Assembly (NCBI GenBank): GCA_947000775.1
Contig: CAMQGK010000637.1
Span: 9,667,001 to 9,731,000 of the forward strand
Origin: Pterois miles
Lineage: Eukaryota > Chordata > Actinopteri > Perciformes > Scorpaenidae
Direction of reading: 5' to 3'
Length of the DNA: 64,000 nucleotides
Shown here: piece after piece, positions 1 through 11,747 of the stretch
Layout: each line of letters opens with the position of its first letter
How positions within the stretch are numbered: position 1 is the first letter of the stretch
Notes under the pieces: generated by a model
What the model was told of the DNA's origin: nothing
Database searches by the model: none
The model's input: the letters and a program-made list of their open reading frames with translations, nothing else
Position numbers and translations under genes: made by a program

Positions 1-560
1 GTGAATAAGGCAAAGGAGGAGTCCTTCAAAATTATTCACAAATATTACCCTGTCAAACACTACATGCAGATAGATTGATAGAAAAGACATAAAAACCTTT
101 GCAGATTTATCATGGATCATATCTTTAAGGACATGATGGTGAAATATGGTATTTGGATTCTTCAAAACCCCCAACACATTATTTTCTCATAATCAATTTT
201 ATATTTCTTTTAATCGTGTGATCATAAATATAAATGTAACAATAAATATCAATCAGCAATATGTGAAACCACTTTCTAATCTAAGAGGCTATTAAGACAC
301 TCAGTATATGTAGGTTTTAATATTGTGTTTAGTGTGATTTATCCCTGGCTCTTTTGTTATTGCTATACTGAAGGTGAATTTCATTGTTTTGTTTAATGAA
401 GAAAGAAAGCAGAGATAAGTAGCCAGTTAGTGTAAAATAATATAACGCCGTGGGTTGGTTTTCCCCCTGTCCTCCCCAATATTTTGAGTCACCAGCCACC
501 ACTGAAGCACACACACTAAACCACTCTGTGTGAAGGTGAGCTGATATGAAAGTGATAATA
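1..560. other. AT-rich intergenic DNA
   Basis: No coding exon, RNA gene or clear repeat boundary is visible. The stretch is AT-rich and ends at the TA duplication of the Tc1-like element that begins at 563. Confidence 0.5.
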
Positions 561-980
561 TACACTGAACAAATATGAATGCAACACTTTCATTTTTGTT
601 CCAGTTTTTATGTGCTGAAGTTAAAGATCTAAGACTTTTTCTGTGTACACAAAAGGCCTATTTCTCTTAAAAATTGTTCACAAATTTGTCTAAATGTTAG
701 TGAAATAATCCATCCACCTCACAGGTGTGGCATATCACGATCCTGATTAGACAGCATGATTATTGCTCAGGTGTGCCTGAGACTGGTCACAATAAAAGTC
801 CACTCTAAAACATGCAGTTTTATGTGGAAAAGAGACAGACATGGGGGGGACTAGTCAATATCTGGTGTGACCACCATTTTCCTCACACAGTACAACACAT
901 CTCCTTCACATAGCGTTGATCAGGTTGTTGATTGTGGTCTGTGGAATGTTGGTCCACTCCTCTTCAATGGCTGTGTGAAG

Positions 981-1826
981 TTACTGGATATTGGCAGAAA
1001 CTGGAACATGCTGCAGTATATGCTGATACAGAGCATCCCACACATGCTCAGTGGGTGACATGTCCGGTTGGTATGCAGGCCATACAAGAACTGGGATGTT
1101 TTCAGCTTCCAGGAACTTGGGGCTGTGCATTATCATGCTGCAACATGAGGTGATGGCGGTGGATGAATGGCACAACAATGGCCTCAGGATCTCATCACAG
1201 TATCTCTGTGCATTCAAAATGCCATCAATAAAATGTACCTGGGTTCGTTGTCCATAACATACGCCTGCCCATACCATTACCCCACCGCCACCACGACCCC
1301 CTCCATTCACATACATGCTGTCTGCCATCTGCCCTGTACAGTGAAAACCGGGATTCATTCATGAGGAGAACACCTCTCCAGAGTGCCAGATGCGACTGAA
1401 TCGGTTACGACGACAAACTGCAGTCAGGTTTAGACCCTGATGAGGACAACAAGCATGCAGCTGAGCTTCCCTGACACGGTTTCTGACAGTTTATGCAGAA
1501 ATTCTTTGGTTATGCAAATTGATTGTTGCATCAGCTGTCAGGATGGCTGGTCTCTGACCATGCAGGTGAAGATGCTGGATGTGGAGGTCCTGGACTGATG
1601 TGGATGTGGTGTTGGATGTACTGCCAAATTCTCTGAAACACCTTTGGAGACAGCTTATAGTAGAGAAATGGACATTCAGTTCATGGGCAACAGCTCTGGT
1701 GGTCATTCCTGCTGTCAGCAAGCCAATTCTACGCTCCCTCAAAACTTGCGACATCTGTGGCATTGTGCTGTGTGATAACACAGTGCCTAACACTGTAAAT
1801 GTCTTTTTTTCCAGATAAAACTGCAC
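981..1826 (-). pseudogene. Broken Tc1-like transposase
   Basis: Two minus-strand open segments carry parts of a Tc1 transposase. Segment 1491-1826 has the N-terminal helix-turn-helix-like region (ending in a tract such as RERRIGLLTAGMTTRAVAHELNV). Segment 981-1358 has the catalytic part, with VMVWAGVCYG and the later SPTEHVWDAL motif near the third acidic residue of the DDE/DDD site. The segments are separated by a stop or frameshift region (about 1359-1490), so the gene is a relic. Assignment is by recognition of these motifs only. Confidence 0.82.
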
Positions 1827-1887
1827 ATTTTAGAGTGGACTTATTTATTTATTGTTGTGACCAGTCTAAGGCACACCTGAGCAATAA

Positions 1888-2195
1888 CGGCAGTAGCTAG
1901 TCCGTAAGGACTTGGGTTAGGATGTGGAGGACCCGGGTTCAAATCCCCCATGGACCAAGACCAACTGGTTGCTGGAGAGGTGCCAGTTTACCTCTTGGGC
2001 ACTGCCGAGGTGCCCCGGGGCAAGGAACAAAACCCCCACTGCTCTGGGCGCTTGTCAGGAGCAGCCCCCTCACTGACATCTCTCCATTGACATGTATATG
2101 TACTATGTACTGTGTACTGTGAACAACAGAGTGTAAAACTGAATTTCCCCTTGTGGGACTAATAAAGGAATATCTTTCTTTCTTTCTTTCTTTCT
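1888..2195 (+). mobile_element. tRNA-derived SINE nested in the Tc1-like element
   Basis: The 5' part looks like a tRNA-derived pol III promoter: an A-box-like segment at about 1892-1920 and a B-box GGTTCAAATCCC at about 1937-1948. The body carries the teleost SINE text around TGCCGAGGTGCCCC. The 3' end reads GGGACTAATAAAGGAATATC followed by (TTTC)n. It interrupts the right inverted repeat of the Tc1-like element: uninterrupted text on the left arm reads as the complement of GAGCAATAATCATGCTGT, while here the SINE splits GAGCAATAA from CCATGCTGT. TAAC at both junctions is a plausible short target duplication. Confidence 0.85.
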
Positions 2196-2358
2196 AACCA
2201 TGCTGTCTAATCAGCATCTTGATATGTCACACCTGTGAGGTGGATGGATTATCAGCAAAGGAGAATGCTCACTAACAGATTTAGACAATTTAGAAAGTCT
2301 TCAGCACATAAAAATGGGAGCAAAAAAAAGTATTGCATTCATATTTTTGTTCAGTGTA

Positions 2359-2716
2359 GATCTACCCTACTACATCAAACCTCCCCAAAAGCCACTCTAT
2401 TCCTTTGAAGTGTCTTTAATAAAACCCTAAAACTCTGCCTGCTCACTGCTTGTTGCTTGTCTTTTATAATCCTTCAGATACATAAGCTGTATTTTAAGGG
2501 AGAATTTGGAGTAGGGTTACAAGCATTCAGCACTCCTCTTCACCTTGTCAGTTGGGTTTTAATTCACAGTGCTCAGAGTCCACACACACTGAGTGACCTC
2601 AGACTCGATCTAATCAGGCCCATCTCAAACGTTGCCTTCGCACAAGCCTCCATGCTCTCCATCTCTCTGCTGCCTGAAGCAGGGCTTTGTCCACCAGAGA
2701 AATAACACGATTACTG

Positions 2717-2805
<89 letters not shown>

Positions 2806-3344
2806 TGAGAGAGAAACTATAAGAGCAGAAGTTGTGTGAGGGTTGTAACTACCAGACATCACTCAGATCATTTCACATGATGTTCAGGACTCGTGTGCAG
2901 AATGTAAACTACATTTCAGCTCTTCACTAATCCAGTGAGTGGGCTATACTGGAAGAAAAGCCAGGTCACATTATTCAGAGGCATTTCAAGACATTTTCCA
3001 CATGCCACTTTTTAGTGAAAGGACGTTCTGTGAGCATCTGTAAATGGATTGCAACACAAGGAACACTGTGCTCCGCTGGACACCATCTAAAGAAAATTCA
3101 ATTACCAATTTGTCAATATGACACACGGTGCGTTATCACTATGATGGGCAGTGAGCAGTCATGGTCTTATAAGGTGAGCAAGGGGATCCCTGATTTTGTT
3201 CTGTCATCTTTCAGATTGAGATGAGATTTTCCACCCAGAAACAGAATTTACTTGACTTAAATAATTTTAAAAGTCACCAGATTAACAAGACTTTAATGGT
3301 ATCTCTAATTTATTAGTTAGTATAATTTAGTCAGCTTTGTTTTG
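2359..3344. other. Intergenic, one long microsatellite, no gene
   Basis: Apart from the (TG)n tract at 2718-2803 nothing recognisable is present. Open frames across the repeat, with runs of alternating His-Thr, are artefacts of the dinucleotide. Confidence 0.5.
2718..2803. repeat. (TG)n microsatellite
   Basis: Uninterrupted TG dinucleotide for about 86 bp, typical of fish genomes. Confidence 0.98.
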
Positions 3345-3905
3345 CAGTCCAGGCCAGGAATGGCTATATTCAGTGTTTAGGTGACCAAACTGGAGAGGGC
3401 TAGAGACAGGGACATTAAGACATCGGACAGGAGGTAACCAGAATCAGAGATAGAGAACCAGGAAACTCCACCAACAGAAGGATTTTATTTAGATGAGTTT
3501 TCCCCTCATCAAGTGGTGGCTCTGCATTAAATGCATTATAAGAGGGAGATGCATGACTAACAGCACTGCATGCTTTGAGGCGTTGTAATCATGATTAACT
3601 GAAGGCCAGATAATATCTAAACACACAATATACCAGTTAAACATGGTCAGCCATAAAGTGGACAAAGACATGGCTTCAACAAAGTGATAAACCTTAAAGA
3701 ATAATACACTTTAGATGCACTTGATGAAGGCAGGGGAACAGATCTGGCTGGCAGCAAGACAAACCAAGACATGATCCTCCTCCTCCTCCTCCTCCTGCAC
3801 TGATAGAACTCACCTGTGTCTAGTTGCCTCCAAACAGCACAGGTGAGCCTGTGGCTCCTCTCCGAGTTCATTAGGATGATTGCAGACAAAACACTTTCTA
3901 ACATT
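3345..3905 (+). repeat. Dispersed repeat F, copy 1
   Basis: The text around CAGGTGAGCCTGTGGCTCCT (about 3840) and around GTAACCAGAATCAGAGA (about 3434) recurs in diverged form at about 36700-37065 (same strand) and 41840-42205 (opposite strand). No coding capacity or clear terminal repeat was recognised. A CTC trinucleotide run sits at about 3776-3795. Confidence 0.7.
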
Positions 3906-4605
3906 CAGGTATAATCTTAATAAATTATGTGCTATGTGACAGTGGAAAAAAGTCACTGTGTGTTATTTGTAACAGACTAATGTTATTCAAACTGGCTCAG
4001 AGCTTCAGAGTCAATTTGGTACACAAGTGTCTTGGGGCTATTAGCACGTAATGAGTTTTGGATTTCTCAAAATTGAATTGTGAATTTGCTGATGGTTGTA
4101 TTGAGCACAGGCTCCTTGATAGAAACGATTAGATTTAGTCATCTATGTGGTTCCCAAAATATGGGTCAAGACCTTCCAAGACATCCCAAGATAAGTCTGA
4201 AGGAATCTTAAGATGATTAAGTATACTGTATATGACATAAAAACATAATGTATTTATGTTAATTTTATGTTTTTCTTTGTTTACTTTTTGTATAAAAAAG
4301 ATCTTGTGAAATACTGGATACTTTCACCTCTTTCTGCCTCTTAAAATCCTTCAAAATTAACAATCTGTGACGGAAAATCACTGTTTAATCAAACTGCTCA
4401 TAATGTCCACAAAAAGGCCATAACTTGTGACGCTGGGTCATAGTTTTACATTTTATTATTTGTTTTTAAGGGGTCACAAGCCACAAAGGTGGAGCCACAT
4501 ACCCATTGTCTAACTTACATATCATTGTCTTTTAATATGTAAATTTCTCCACTGTGGGACTAATAAAGGAATATCTTATCTTATCTTTTCTTAATATGTT
4601 TTCAT
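3906..4605. other. Intergenic with a SINE/LINE 3' tail fragment
   Basis: At about 4540-4590 there is GTGGGACTAATAAAGGAATATC followed by (TTATC)n-like text, the same 3' tail as the SINE at 1888-2195. This is a truncated retroposon end. Nothing else is recognised. Confidence 0.6.
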
Positions 4606-5190
4606 AGGGCTGTTAATTGATTAAAATATTTAATTGCACATTTTTTAATCTGTTCAAAATGTACCTTAAAGGGAGATTTGTCAAGTTTTTAATGCTTTTA
4701 TCAACGTGGGAGTGGACAAATATGCTTGTGTTATGCAAATATGTATATATTTATCACTGGAAATCAATTAACAACACAAATGACAAATATTGTCCAGAAA
4801 CCCTCACAGACATAAAAAAATATGCTCAAATCATAACATGGCAAACTGCAGCTAAACAGGCAACAACAGCTGTCAGTGTGTCAGTGTGCTGACTTGACTA
4901 TGACTTGATCCAAACTACATGTGATTTTCATAAAGTGGGCATGTCTGTAAAGGGGAGACTGGTGGGTACCCATTCACATCTGTTCTTTCACATATGTTGA
5001 GGTCAGAGGTCAAGGGACGCCTTTGAAAATGTCTATTTTTGACTAGCTAGTATGACATGGTTGGTGCCAGTGGATTCATTAGGTTTCCTAGCTTGAAAAC
5101 TGAGCCTGCTACCAGCTCTGAAAGATTGATTGCTTTAATGAGTTAAAGAAATTTGTGGTGTTAAAACAAATTTGCCTTAACGTATTTTAA
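4606..5190 (-). repeat. Dispersed repeat C, copy 1 (probable non-autonomous DNA element)
   Basis: It starts with GGGCTGTTAATTGATTAAAA and is the inverted, diverged counterpart of 52762-53355. Shared blocks include the segment about GTCATAGTCAAGTCAGCACA and GGGTACCCA next to GTCTCCCCTTTACAGACA (read on the minus strand here). A fragment of the same end occurs at about 49230-49275. Confidence 0.8.
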
Positions 5191-5758
5191 TGACGTTTAC
5201 TTTGACATCGTTTGTTTTTATGGTATATTTCTTTGTTCTTCACCATTGTCTGTCTTGTTATACAACTTGCTGAATGTGTGCCACAGTAGTGAACTACAGT
5301 ATCTCAGTATGTAAACCGTATGTGGCTGAGACATCTACTGCCACAAATGATGACAAGAAATCTTTCGATCCCCTCTTTGACTTCCTGCACATTTTAAACT
5401 AAACCACACCGCTGTGGTCGACAGGCCAGGTACTCTGTATCCGTCGGTGGTGTGGGAAAGAAAATATGTGAGATAAAAGACATTCTTCACCAACAACTAT
5501 AGGATGAGCTGGCCAAACTAGTACTTCTTTAAAATATTCAATTAGTCATCTCAGCTGAGAGGAACGCATAAATAAATATCAAGGACACCACATTCATGAC
5601 CTTTCAAAGAACAAAATGTTTCCATAGTCACAAATCATCTAAGGATTATATTGCAACACTGGAATTTAAGATAAAGATGCTTCCCAAACTTCAGTCTTCC
5701 TACTATCAGACAGAAAAATGCACAATAAAAAGCATCTGCACATAACAAATCGACTACC

Positions 5759-5795
<37 letters not shown>

Positions 5796-6181
5796 TAAAC
5801 CCAAAAAGCTTTGGCCAACAAAGTTAAATAAGTCAAAAAAGCCCTCCAAGTCACGCAAGTGAAATGACTGTAGAGCAACAAATAGCAAAAAAACAGTGGA
5901 ATTATAAAAAGCAGCATTTCCTGGAACAAAGCTGAGCGTGAGACAATAAATTCAAAGCTGCTTCTAGTCTAACCTGGTTAATTTAAGATGACCACAAGCC
6001 TCCTCCGTTCACCTCTTCTGCAGTGTGGTTGATCACTTAACATCTTTACCCTTTTCCATGACACCACCACAGGCCTACTTGTGTACATTTTTCCATCCAT
6101 ATTTTCATCTGCATGTGCTTATGACAAGTCCAACATGTTCAGGAAACACTGATGGCAGCATATTCTGCGTTTTCATTTAGT
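5191..6181. other. Intergenic, 3' flank of the BTLA-like gene
   Basis: It contains a 31-bp poly-T run at 5762-5792. No exon is recognised. Part of the right end may be 3' UTR of the minus-strand BTLA-like gene, but no clear polyadenylation signal was identified. Confidence 0.4.
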
Positions 6182-8755
6182 TTAGTCGCAGCATGCGACT
6201 CTCTGGCAGGCAGACTGTCGGTGGTTGACGACGGCATACACCGCACGGTCTGACACTTGACCTCCATCTGCTGCGTTTGCCACAGCAGGCTGGTTCCCAC
6301 AGGTGATCATCAGGGCAGGATGTGATGGAGGTCTTTCTGCAGCACTTGTAGAGTAGGTGTCATGCAGGACAAGAGTGGAAGGAGCACTCCCATTGGAGAG
6401 GTTAGGTATCATGTGAGTGGACGTTTCCTATGACGAGATTAAATAAGCCAATAAAATACTCTACTTGACACTATTATGACTCTTGAAAAGGTTTAAAGGA
6501 ATAGTTCACATTATGGAAAATTTGCCTTTCTTACCAAGAGTTAGATGAAGATACTGTAGATACACTCTTGTATTTGTAAGCTAAATATAAAGCTAAAATC
6601 TCGCAGCTGGTTAGCTTAGTTTAGCACAAAACCTGCAAACGGGCTAGCCTGGCTGTGTCCACAGGTAACAAAATCGCCTACGAGTAGAGTGTTTATTAAA
6701 TGAAATGAATGTGTAATATTTTCCTGGGGTGCTAAACACCCAAGATGTGCATTTAAAGGTTAATGTATTATACATGGTTTGTTTAATACATACCAAAAAA
6801 ACAGAATTGAAGAAAACAACACATGATTTACATGGTGCCAGACAATCTCATGGCTGTCCTGATTAAAGGTGCAGTGTGTTGGATGTAGCAACATCTAGCC
6901 ATGAGGTTGCAGATTGCAATCAAGTGAAACTTCTCCCGTATGCCAAGAGTGTAAAAGAACTACGGTGGCCGACGCAACAACGTGAATGCCCCTATCTAGA
7001 GCCAGTGTGTGGTTTGTTTGTTGTGGGATACAAATAAAAAATGCTAAATGCTACACACTGTTCCTTTAAACAAACAAGATATATAGCGTGTTAATGAGCA
7101 GGCTTTAGAGATGCTAAGCTAAGCTAAGAGACTGCTGCCTGTAGCTTCATATTTAACATATAGACAGAGAGTGTTGTCCATCTTCTCATCTAACTCTCAG
7201 CAAGAAAGTGAGTTGGTTCCCAAAATGTCAAATTAATCCTGCCTCACATGCATTACCTGTCCCTTTGTATGGTTCAGTATTGCTGTGAAGACATAAAACG
7301 AAATGCCCCATTGTTAAAATCGAGAAATGTCGCAGTAAACCAGATTGTGAATACATATTTATGTTCTTACGTTTCCAGCCATAAAAATTCAGAAGGGTTA
7401 GCACTGTCAGTGTGACAACCAGCAGAGCTATGCTAACACAGATGATCAAGAAGGGCAGCCAGGGCACATCCTCATCACCAGCAGCACTTGATAGCTCATC
7501 TACAGATGAAGAAAAACCAAATTAGTAGTTTTTATCCATTAAAGTGTATCTAATTTAACAAATAAAGGTTCTCACCTGTATTGTTGTCAGTGTGTATGTT
7601 GAGTGAGTGTGTCCCCCCCTGGTTTAAGTCTATAGGTTAATAGAAATATGAAGAATTAAGAGCTGAAATTAGACATCTCATATCTATATACTGGCACTGA
7701 AGGAGCAAAAACTGCCTACCTGAAACTGAGATGTTGATGATGTGACTGATCAGCTCATATTTGTATCCTTTCACATTACATCTGTACAGGCCGTCGTCAT
7801 GAATGGAAATCCGTGTGAAAGTCAAATAGGAGATCAGCTCATCCTTAACGTGTGTGTTGTATGTTGTATTTATTCTTACATTCTCGGTGTAATTAATCTG
7901 CTCACATGTGTCTGTGTTGAGCAGTTTACACCAAGTGACTTTTAGTGATTCTCCACAGTGTTTGACAGGACACCTGACCGTCAGAGCTTGTTGTGGGTTA
8001 GTTTTCCATGTCGTGCCTCTCCAGACCATCACCCCAACCTCACATAACGGAAATGAGTCTAAAATAAAGATAGATAAATTTGAAAAAAAAATCATCCTTT
8101 TGTATTGAATCATTCACATTAAATCTCGTGTCTCTCTCAATAGCCTACTACGGTGAATTCTGACAAATATGCCCGATTATTACCTCAATGCAAAAAATAT
8201 AGTAAATGTATTTTTCAAAATATTTTAAAACTAATTTTTGAAAACTTTGCATTTATCAACCCCCTTCTTCTCCCTTGTACACATATCTAGGTACTTGACA
8301 CTTACTAGTACTGACACCCCATACATGTACTGTAATTTGTGGACTGTAATCTAAAATGTTACTGTTTTCTCTTGTCCTCTTAATGACTCCAATCTATTCA
8401 AAATGTACCCTTATGATTGACTGGAGAGCGTAACCTATAATACATCATAATTTATGAGTTAATTTAGATTTTGCATTAATTATCTAGATCTGCAGAGTAA
8501 CTAAAGCTGCCAAATAAAGGTAGACAGTACAATATTTACCTCTGAGATGTAGTGGAGTAGAAATATAAATAAAATGGAAAGTACAGTACATCAAAACTGA
8601 GTACTTAGTTACATTCCACCACTGTTTGAAAGTCGTATCACAAGACAAGAGTGTTAAGGCTTACCTTGACCTCTCCCATCGATGTAGACAAATGTCAGAC
8701 AGAATATTAGCAGATAGGTGTACAGTAGTTTATCCATTCTCTGAGATGTGTTCAT
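6182..8755 (-). CDS. btla: BTLA-like inhibitory immunoglobulin receptor
   Basis: Six exons joined in phase: 8755-8665, 8058-7720, 7629-7576, 7499-7371, 7282-7257 and 6427-6182 (294 codons plus stop; human BTLA is 289). Exon 1 encodes a signal peptide (KLLYTYLLIFCLTFVYIDG). Exon 2 is one Ig domain of the BTLA pattern, with RCPVKHCGESLKVTWCK and later DDGLYRC. Exon 3 is a short Thr/Asn-rich stalk. Exon 4 carries a transmembrane helix (around FLIICVSIALLVVTLTVLTL). The tail has one ITIM-like site, VYAVVN (Tyr about 277). Known role of the family: BTLA binds HVEM (TNFRSF14) and dampens lymphocyte activation through SHP phosphatases. Ligand and cell type here are inference. The canonical second tyrosine site (ITSM) is not seen. 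Exons 3 and 5 are short and were chosen by phase. Confidence 0.82.
6497..7240. repeat. MITE-like repeat A, copy 1, in the last intron of the BTLA-like gene
   Basis: Diverged terminal inverted repeats: the left end reads AGGAATAGTTCACATTATGG and continues to AGAGTTAGATGA; the right end, read on the minus strand, has ATTTTGGGAACC and AGAGTTAGATGAGAAGATGG. The interior has the characteristic AGCTAAGCTAAG text. The right end lies about 16 bp from the splice donor of the exon at 7257-7282. A second copy is at 50530-51575. Another element (6863-7069) is nested inside. Confidence 0.8.
6863..7069 (+). repeat. MITE-like repeat B, nested in repeat A
   Basis: The ends are TTAAAGGTGCAGTGTG and, inverted, TTAAAGGAACAGTGTG. 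TTAA at both ends suggests a TTAA-targeting transposase family (inference). Internal text CTAGAGCCAGTGTGTGGTTTG recurs in the copies at about 54677-55110 and 63230-63520. Confidence 0.82.
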
Positions 8756-9142
8756 GACCTGAGACCTCACTGTTTCTCTTAGAGTGTACTGCATGGCCTC
8801 ATTTCACTCGTGACACACTCACCATTTCCTGTCCTCCCCCATATAATCTGAGACCACCCTGCTGCACATTTGTATTTCAGTATGTGGTGATATAATACAG
8901 TTGACAATGCACACACATGAAAATGCATATTGTGTCTTTCTAATTTAACTCTGCGATTCATGCTTACAAGAAACACTTATTTACGTACATGTGGGTCATC
9001 AGAGTAAAAACTGGGGATCACCTCTGTAATGTGCACATATTCATTATCTCAACCAACAACACTCCTACATTGTGCTAAAGTGGCTCAGGAGCCTTGGATT
9101 AAAAAAAAAAAAAACAAAAAAAAAAAGATAACTATACATGTT
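8756..9142. other. 5' flank of the BTLA-like gene
   Basis: It has the orientation expected for a promoter of the minus-strand gene starting at 8755. No TATA box or transcription start can be assigned with confidence. An A-rich run lies at about 9101-9126. Confidence 0.3.
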
Positions 9143-9772
9143 ATGTGCCAGGTGGGGGCAAAGTGCCATTTTGTATGTGCTTTCTTCCTTCCTGGTTTTC
9201 TTTCTCTCCCTTGTCTGTCCAGGTGCTAACAAGAGGATTGGTTTTCACCTGTGCAGTTCAGTCATGCTGCTCATTGGTTCCCTCATCTGACGAGCTGGCC
9301 AATCATCAGTCAGGGCCCACAATAAAAGGAGCTCACATTAAGCTTTATCCCCTCCCCCTGCCAGCTTGAGCTCCTGTTGTGCTGTTTTTGAAACTTGTTA
9401 AGAATAATGTAAAAATGGGTGTGTAGTGGGAGGATGAGGATGATCAGAGAGTTTGGGGTACGCTTTATGATCATCCACTCATGTAGTTTGCTTTTGTCTA
9501 GAGACCTTAGGGTTTTGGTTTGTAACACCTATTTGTTTTGGTGAAGCTCTTCTTTAGATAAGATAGTTGAACCTTTTTTGGGGGGCATTTTGTATTCAGT
9601 GGCAGGGATTTGTCTGGCCTCTTTCTTTTTTTTTTTTTGCTATATTTTTATTTGGCATGGCCACTTTGTCCCAACCAGAGTTTAAAATAAAACACTTTAA
9701 TTTTTCACTTCTACTCTGACTCCTTCAGATTATTTGGTCATCATGGTATTGTTGCCACCTTTCTCCTAGATT
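9143..9772 (+). repeat. Possible solo LTR or LTR-like promoter/polyA unit
   Basis: Within 630 bp the plus strand has, in order, CCAAT (about 9299), a TATA-like ATAAAAGGAG (about 9322), then AATAAA (about 9688) followed by a T-rich stretch, the layout of an LTR. The ends could be TG...CA, but no target duplication or internal retroelement sequence was seen. The repeat status is inferred from layout alone. Confidence 0.3.
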
Positions 9773-10639
9773 TAAAAAGGGATGCAATAATAGCACTTAT
9801 TTTCACTGTAGGTGTGGATGATAGGTGGATGTACTATATCATATTTGATGGCATACTGTACATAGCGAATGTGTTTTTATTTGTTTCAATGCAGCCAGTA
9901 GATGGTGTAAGACAACATTCACCTTTTTATAATTGACTCAGGGAATGTTCTTGCACAGTGGTATGTGAATCATTGACTGCTCCAACAGTGCCCTCCAGCG
10001 TATAATAGTATCATGCAGATTTACTGCAACGAACTGTCTTTTACATCACTGCCAACAGTCTTTGACTATTTATTTTATAAAAATAGGCCCTTTTCACAGC
10101 AGCCATTTGACATGTCATAGTAGGGTGAGCTCAGGTGTAATTGCTAAAATTAATTATGGTCCAGTGCTAGTTAATGAGTCAGTCAGCCACCATGCACAAT
10201 ACCAGGGCCCTGGCACACCTCAATGGATCAGCACAACTGTGACAAAAAGGGAGTCCATGCAAGGTTCTACATAACACCGAACAAAATTTATTAGACTAAG
10301 GTTAACTCAAATGAGTGTGTAGATGAGTAATGTCAGCAAATTAAAGTAGTGCATGGACGTATGTCATATGTGCTGGTGTTGAAGGTGCAGGTGATATCAG
10401 GTGGATGTGGCTGTAGGAAGGGAGACAGAATTAACGCATGGGTCAGCTTTTACCCTGGAAGGCCCAGGTGAACTGAATCAAGTTCAAGCCCCTCCCTCAG
10501 CCAACTGCCAGCTGTGTGTGTTGGATAGTGCCTTCAAATGGGGTCGTTTTTACCGTGTTCACCAGAAGGAGTTGTGATGTGCTTGGTGACATTGCCATAA
10601 AAGGCAGAGACCAAGGAGGATAATTTTTTTGTGCATCAT
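9773..10639. other. Intergenic, no feature recognised
   Basis: No exon with splice sites, RNA gene or repeat copy was identified. Confidence 0.4.
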
Positions 10640-10925
10640 AAATTAATATATTGTAATTATTAGTACATTGTTTTTCTTCGTACTTTTATAATGTGTCTGA
10701 GGGAAATGTTGATATTCCCAGCAGCCTCTTATTTCTCCCCTGTCATTATGCCTTTACATTTCACACATCATATTACCCACTTGTTAGGTTGCTAAATTGT
10801 TAGCCTCTGTGGCTTCTACACCCCAGCAGTAACGTTAATACTGCCGTTGCTTAGCAGCGGTGTTCTTCACAACTTAACCACTTGAACTGCAAGCATGTCG
10901 TGTACACAACTTCCCATGTTGTAAA
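10640..10925 (+). repeat. Dispersed repeat D, copy 1
   Basis: It is the inverted, diverged counterpart of about 34775-35060. Shared blocks are CAGTAACGTTAATA, CCGTTGCTTAGCAGCGGTGT and CTTAACCACTTGAACTGCA (with single-base differences). It is non-coding. Confidence 0.82.
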
Positions 10926-10953
10926 CACAAGCTTACAAGTTTTGTTTGAAGGC

Positions 10954-10960
<7 letters not shown>

Positions 10961-11015
<55 letters not shown>
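10961..11015. repeat. (TG)n microsatellite
   Basis: Uninterrupted TG repeat of 55 bp. The open frame crossing it is an artefact. Confidence 0.97.
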
Positions 11016-11017
<2 letters not shown>

Positions 11018-11747
11018 GAGACAATCATGCACAGGAAATCAAAATGGCACACAAAAGGCTGTTGTATGGTCTCTCTCTCTCTCTTGCGCGTGCTCGCTCG
11101 CTCAGAAGCAGCAGCAGAGAGATGAGTGAGATCAGTGTCTACTACAGAGTCAACATTTCAGAGTTGCATCAGCGACCAAGCACTACCTGCCACCTGCTGA
11201 CAAACAATGTGAACATCCAGAGTCTGTGGGCACATCATGGGAAACTGCACTTCAGGGTAGGTGGTAATCCTTTTAGATGCACATGCCACAAAGCAATTTT
11301 TCAGCAGGTGGTAATAGTGCTCTAAAATTTTCCTAAACGTGCTGCGTATACGGAAAACTTTAAAATGAGAATTAGAAGAAAAGGATATTTAAAAGAAAAA
11401 TAATGTGAAAGAGCTGGAAGCAGCTTATTTATGGGAAACACCATTGTCAAGCAGCTTCTGCATTTGCTTCAGCGAGGACATAGTGATGATACAGACTGTG
11501 TATCATTATAACACAATGTGAGATGTGGACGTACAAACATGCAAAGTTCTGTGCTGCTAGTCGCAGATAGACAGATAGTCATCAACAGATGTGGGCTGCA
11601 TACTGTATGTAAAGTCTTTCCTGTTGCAGCACATGTTAAACTGTCAGGGAAACACTGCTGCGGAGTAAAGCACACTCCACTAAACAGCTGCCAGAGAAAT
11701 TATTTGATGTTTGATCAGATGTTTTATGATTTCATGTAACATTTCAG

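Larger units (their letters stand above)
563..2356 (-). mobile_element. Tc1-like DNA transposon, inactive, with long terminal inverted repeats
   Basis: Both ends read CACTGAACAAA inward and are flanked by TA (561-562 and 2357-2358), the target duplication of Tc1/mariner elements. The inverted repeats are long, about 200 bp: the left arm (563 to about 830) and the right arm (about 1830 to 2356) share blocks such as CCATCCACCTCACAGGTGTG and GACTGGTCACAA. A SINE is inserted in the right arm. The interior encodes pieces of a Tc1-type transposase on the minus strand in separate frames, so the copy cannot make a full transposase. Confidence 0.88.

Noticed and set aside
1892..1948. tRNA gene suggested by A-box and B-box text
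   Set aside because: It cannot form a full cloverleaf and is the head of a SINE.
2614..2862. 82-codon open frame with a long His-Thr repeat
   Set aside because: It is a translation of the (TG)n microsatellite, with no flanking coding signal.
10882..11325. 147-codon plus-strand frame, possible first exon or Ig fragment (SVYYRVNIS) of the receptor remnant
   Set aside because: Half of it is the (TG)n tract, and the remainder lacks the cysteines and tryptophan of an Ig domain. The GTAGGT at its end could be a donor by chance.
11518..11739. 73-codon frame just before the BTLA-like transmembrane exon
   Set aside because: No Ig pattern, no acceptor in a fitting phase and no similarity recognised.
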